Shown here: one piece after another, positions 5,034-5,629 of the stretch
Position numbering within the stretch: position 1 is the stretch's first letter
Layout: every line of letters starts with the position of its first letter
Assembly: GCA_012269805.1 (NCBI GenBank)
Contig: JAAXJP010000522.1
Span: 1-5,629, forward strand
Direction of reading: 5' to 3'
Source of the DNA: Rubrivirga sp.
GTDB lineage: Bacteria; Bacteroidota; Rhodothermia; Rhodothermales; Rubricoccaceae
DNA length: 5,629 nucleotides
Program-made: the position numbers and the translations under genes
Notes under the pieces: generated by a model
What the model saw: the letters and a program-made list of their open reading frames with translations, nothing else
What the model was told of the DNA's origin: nothing
Database searches by the model: none

Positions 5034-5629
5034 TAGCGCAGGAGGAAGTCGGCGACGACCAGCACGAAAAAGGCCGGTACGTAGGCGATCGAGGCGAGGA
5101 GAAGCCGGCGGGCGCGCTCGTCGGTCGGCTCCGAGAAAAACGAGAAGGCCGGAATCGCGAAGGCCGTCCCGACCCCCACCATCCCGACGAGGAACAGCAT
5201 GCCGGCCTGCCCGACGGCCGCCGGTAGGACACCCGCGACCAGGAGCGCGAGGGTCGCCATGAGGACGAGGGAGGCCAAGGTGCGCTCGCCGTCCGCTGCG
5301 GCGGGCAGCATCCGAAAGCCGCCACGGCGGTAGTCGTCCCGGAGCAGCCACGCGAGCGCGTAAAAATGGGGGAGCTGCCAGAGGTACAGGATCGCGAACA
5401 GCGCCCAGCCCGTCGCGTCGAGCGCGCCCGTGGCGGCGGCCGCACCGCCGAGGGCCGGGATCGCGCCCGGGACCGCGCCGACGAGCGTGTTGTGGACGGT
5501 CACGCGCTTGAGCGGCGTGTAGACGGCCACGTAGAGCCCTACGGTCGCGAGCGACAGGCCCGTCGTGAGCCCGTTCGTCGTGGCGGCGAGGACGGCGGCG
5601 CCGGCGGCCACGCACGCGAGGGCGTAGGC
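5033..5629 (-). CDS. ctaB: Protohaem IX farnesyltransferase (haem O synthase) CtaB, N-terminus outside window
   Basis: CtaB transfers a farnesyl group to the vinyl side chain of haem B to make haem O, the precursor of haem A for haem-copper terminal oxidases. It is an integral membrane prenyltransferase of the UbiA superfamily. The last 198 residues are visible. Compared with about 290-310 for the family, roughly 100 residues lie past the right edge, including the first aspartate-rich motif (NxxxDxxxD), which therefore cannot be checked. Visible hallmarks are YTPLKRVTVHNTLVGAVPGAIPALGG (in this fragment 37-62), WQLPHFYALAW (84-94), the second polar motif DDYRRGGFRMLP (98-109) and the C-terminal RARRLLLASIAYVPAFF segment. 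WQLPHF in place of WTPPHF fits Bacteroidota-type CtaB. A GTG at 5611 could be read as a start, but the frame is open to the window end and the family needs the missing part, so the gene is partial. Its TAG shares one base with the GTG of the ABC ATPase. Confidence 0.95.
   Translation of the reverse strand, partial: AYALACVAAGAAVLAATTNGLTTGLSLATVGLYVAVYTPLKRVTVHNTLVGAVPGAIPALGGAAAATGALDATGWALFAILYLWQLPHFYALAWLLRDDYRRGGFRMLPAAADGERTLASLVLMATLALLVAGVLPAAVGQAGMLFLVGMVGVGTAFAIPAFSFFSEPTDERARRLLLASIAYVPAFFVLVVADFLLR

Noticed and set aside
3355..5445. A 696-codon minus-strand open frame that runs into the permease and could be read as a fusion protein.
   Set aside because: Its first part is Arg/Pro-rich and lies out of frame with the clearly conserved CtaB and ABC ATPase. 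It is a GC-driven shadow that happens to be in frame with the permease ATG.
5033..5611. ctaB as a complete short gene starting at the GTG at 5611.
   Set aside because: The frame remains open to the window edge, and CtaB needs about 100 more N-terminal residues including its first aspartate-rich motif.

Overview
The window is GC-rich (about 70% by eye) and densely coded, with six complete genes and one cut by the right edge. Several traits suggest a high-GC member of the Bacteroidota/Rhodothermota side, perhaps the Rhodothermia (Rubricoccus/Rubrivirga-like). CtaB carries a WQLPHF motif where many Proteobacteria have WTPPHF. No start codon is preceded by a convincing Shine-Dalgarno sequence. 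A TAnnTTTG-like box (TACCTTCC) sits just before the one plus-strand gene. The lineage is an inference from these traits, not a database match.

Layout from left to right: a 115-base flank with a strong hairpin just after the end of rlmN; rlmN on the minus strand (116-1198); a 112-base divergent intergenic region; a lone plus-strand gene for a small predicted exported protein of unknown function (1311-1886); then an uninterrupted minus-strand run from 1887 to the window end. Read in its own direction, that run is ctaB (haem O synthase, N-terminus outside the window), an ABC-2 type exporter ATPase, its permease, an AI-2E family membrane protein and a YqaA/DedA-like membrane protein.

The five minus-strand genes look like one operon. 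ctaB and the ATPase share one base (TAGTG), the ATPase and permease overlap as ATGA, and the AI-2E gene and yqaA overlap as GTGA. The only gap is 35 bases, between permease and AI-2E gene. ctaB makes haem O for haem-copper oxidases. The ABC pair forms an exporter of unknown substrate that is translationally tied to ctaB and may serve oxidase or haem maturation (inference). The last two genes encode membrane proteins with no clear link to haem.

The operon's promoter lies beyond the right edge. At its other end it meets the plus-strand gene head-on with no intergenic base: both TAG stops lie inside one 14-base palindrome. I found no RNA gene, CRISPR array, insertion sequence or phage gene. The content is mostly ordinary housekeeping and membrane functions. 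The least explained items are the small exported protein and the substrate of the ctaB-coupled exporter.
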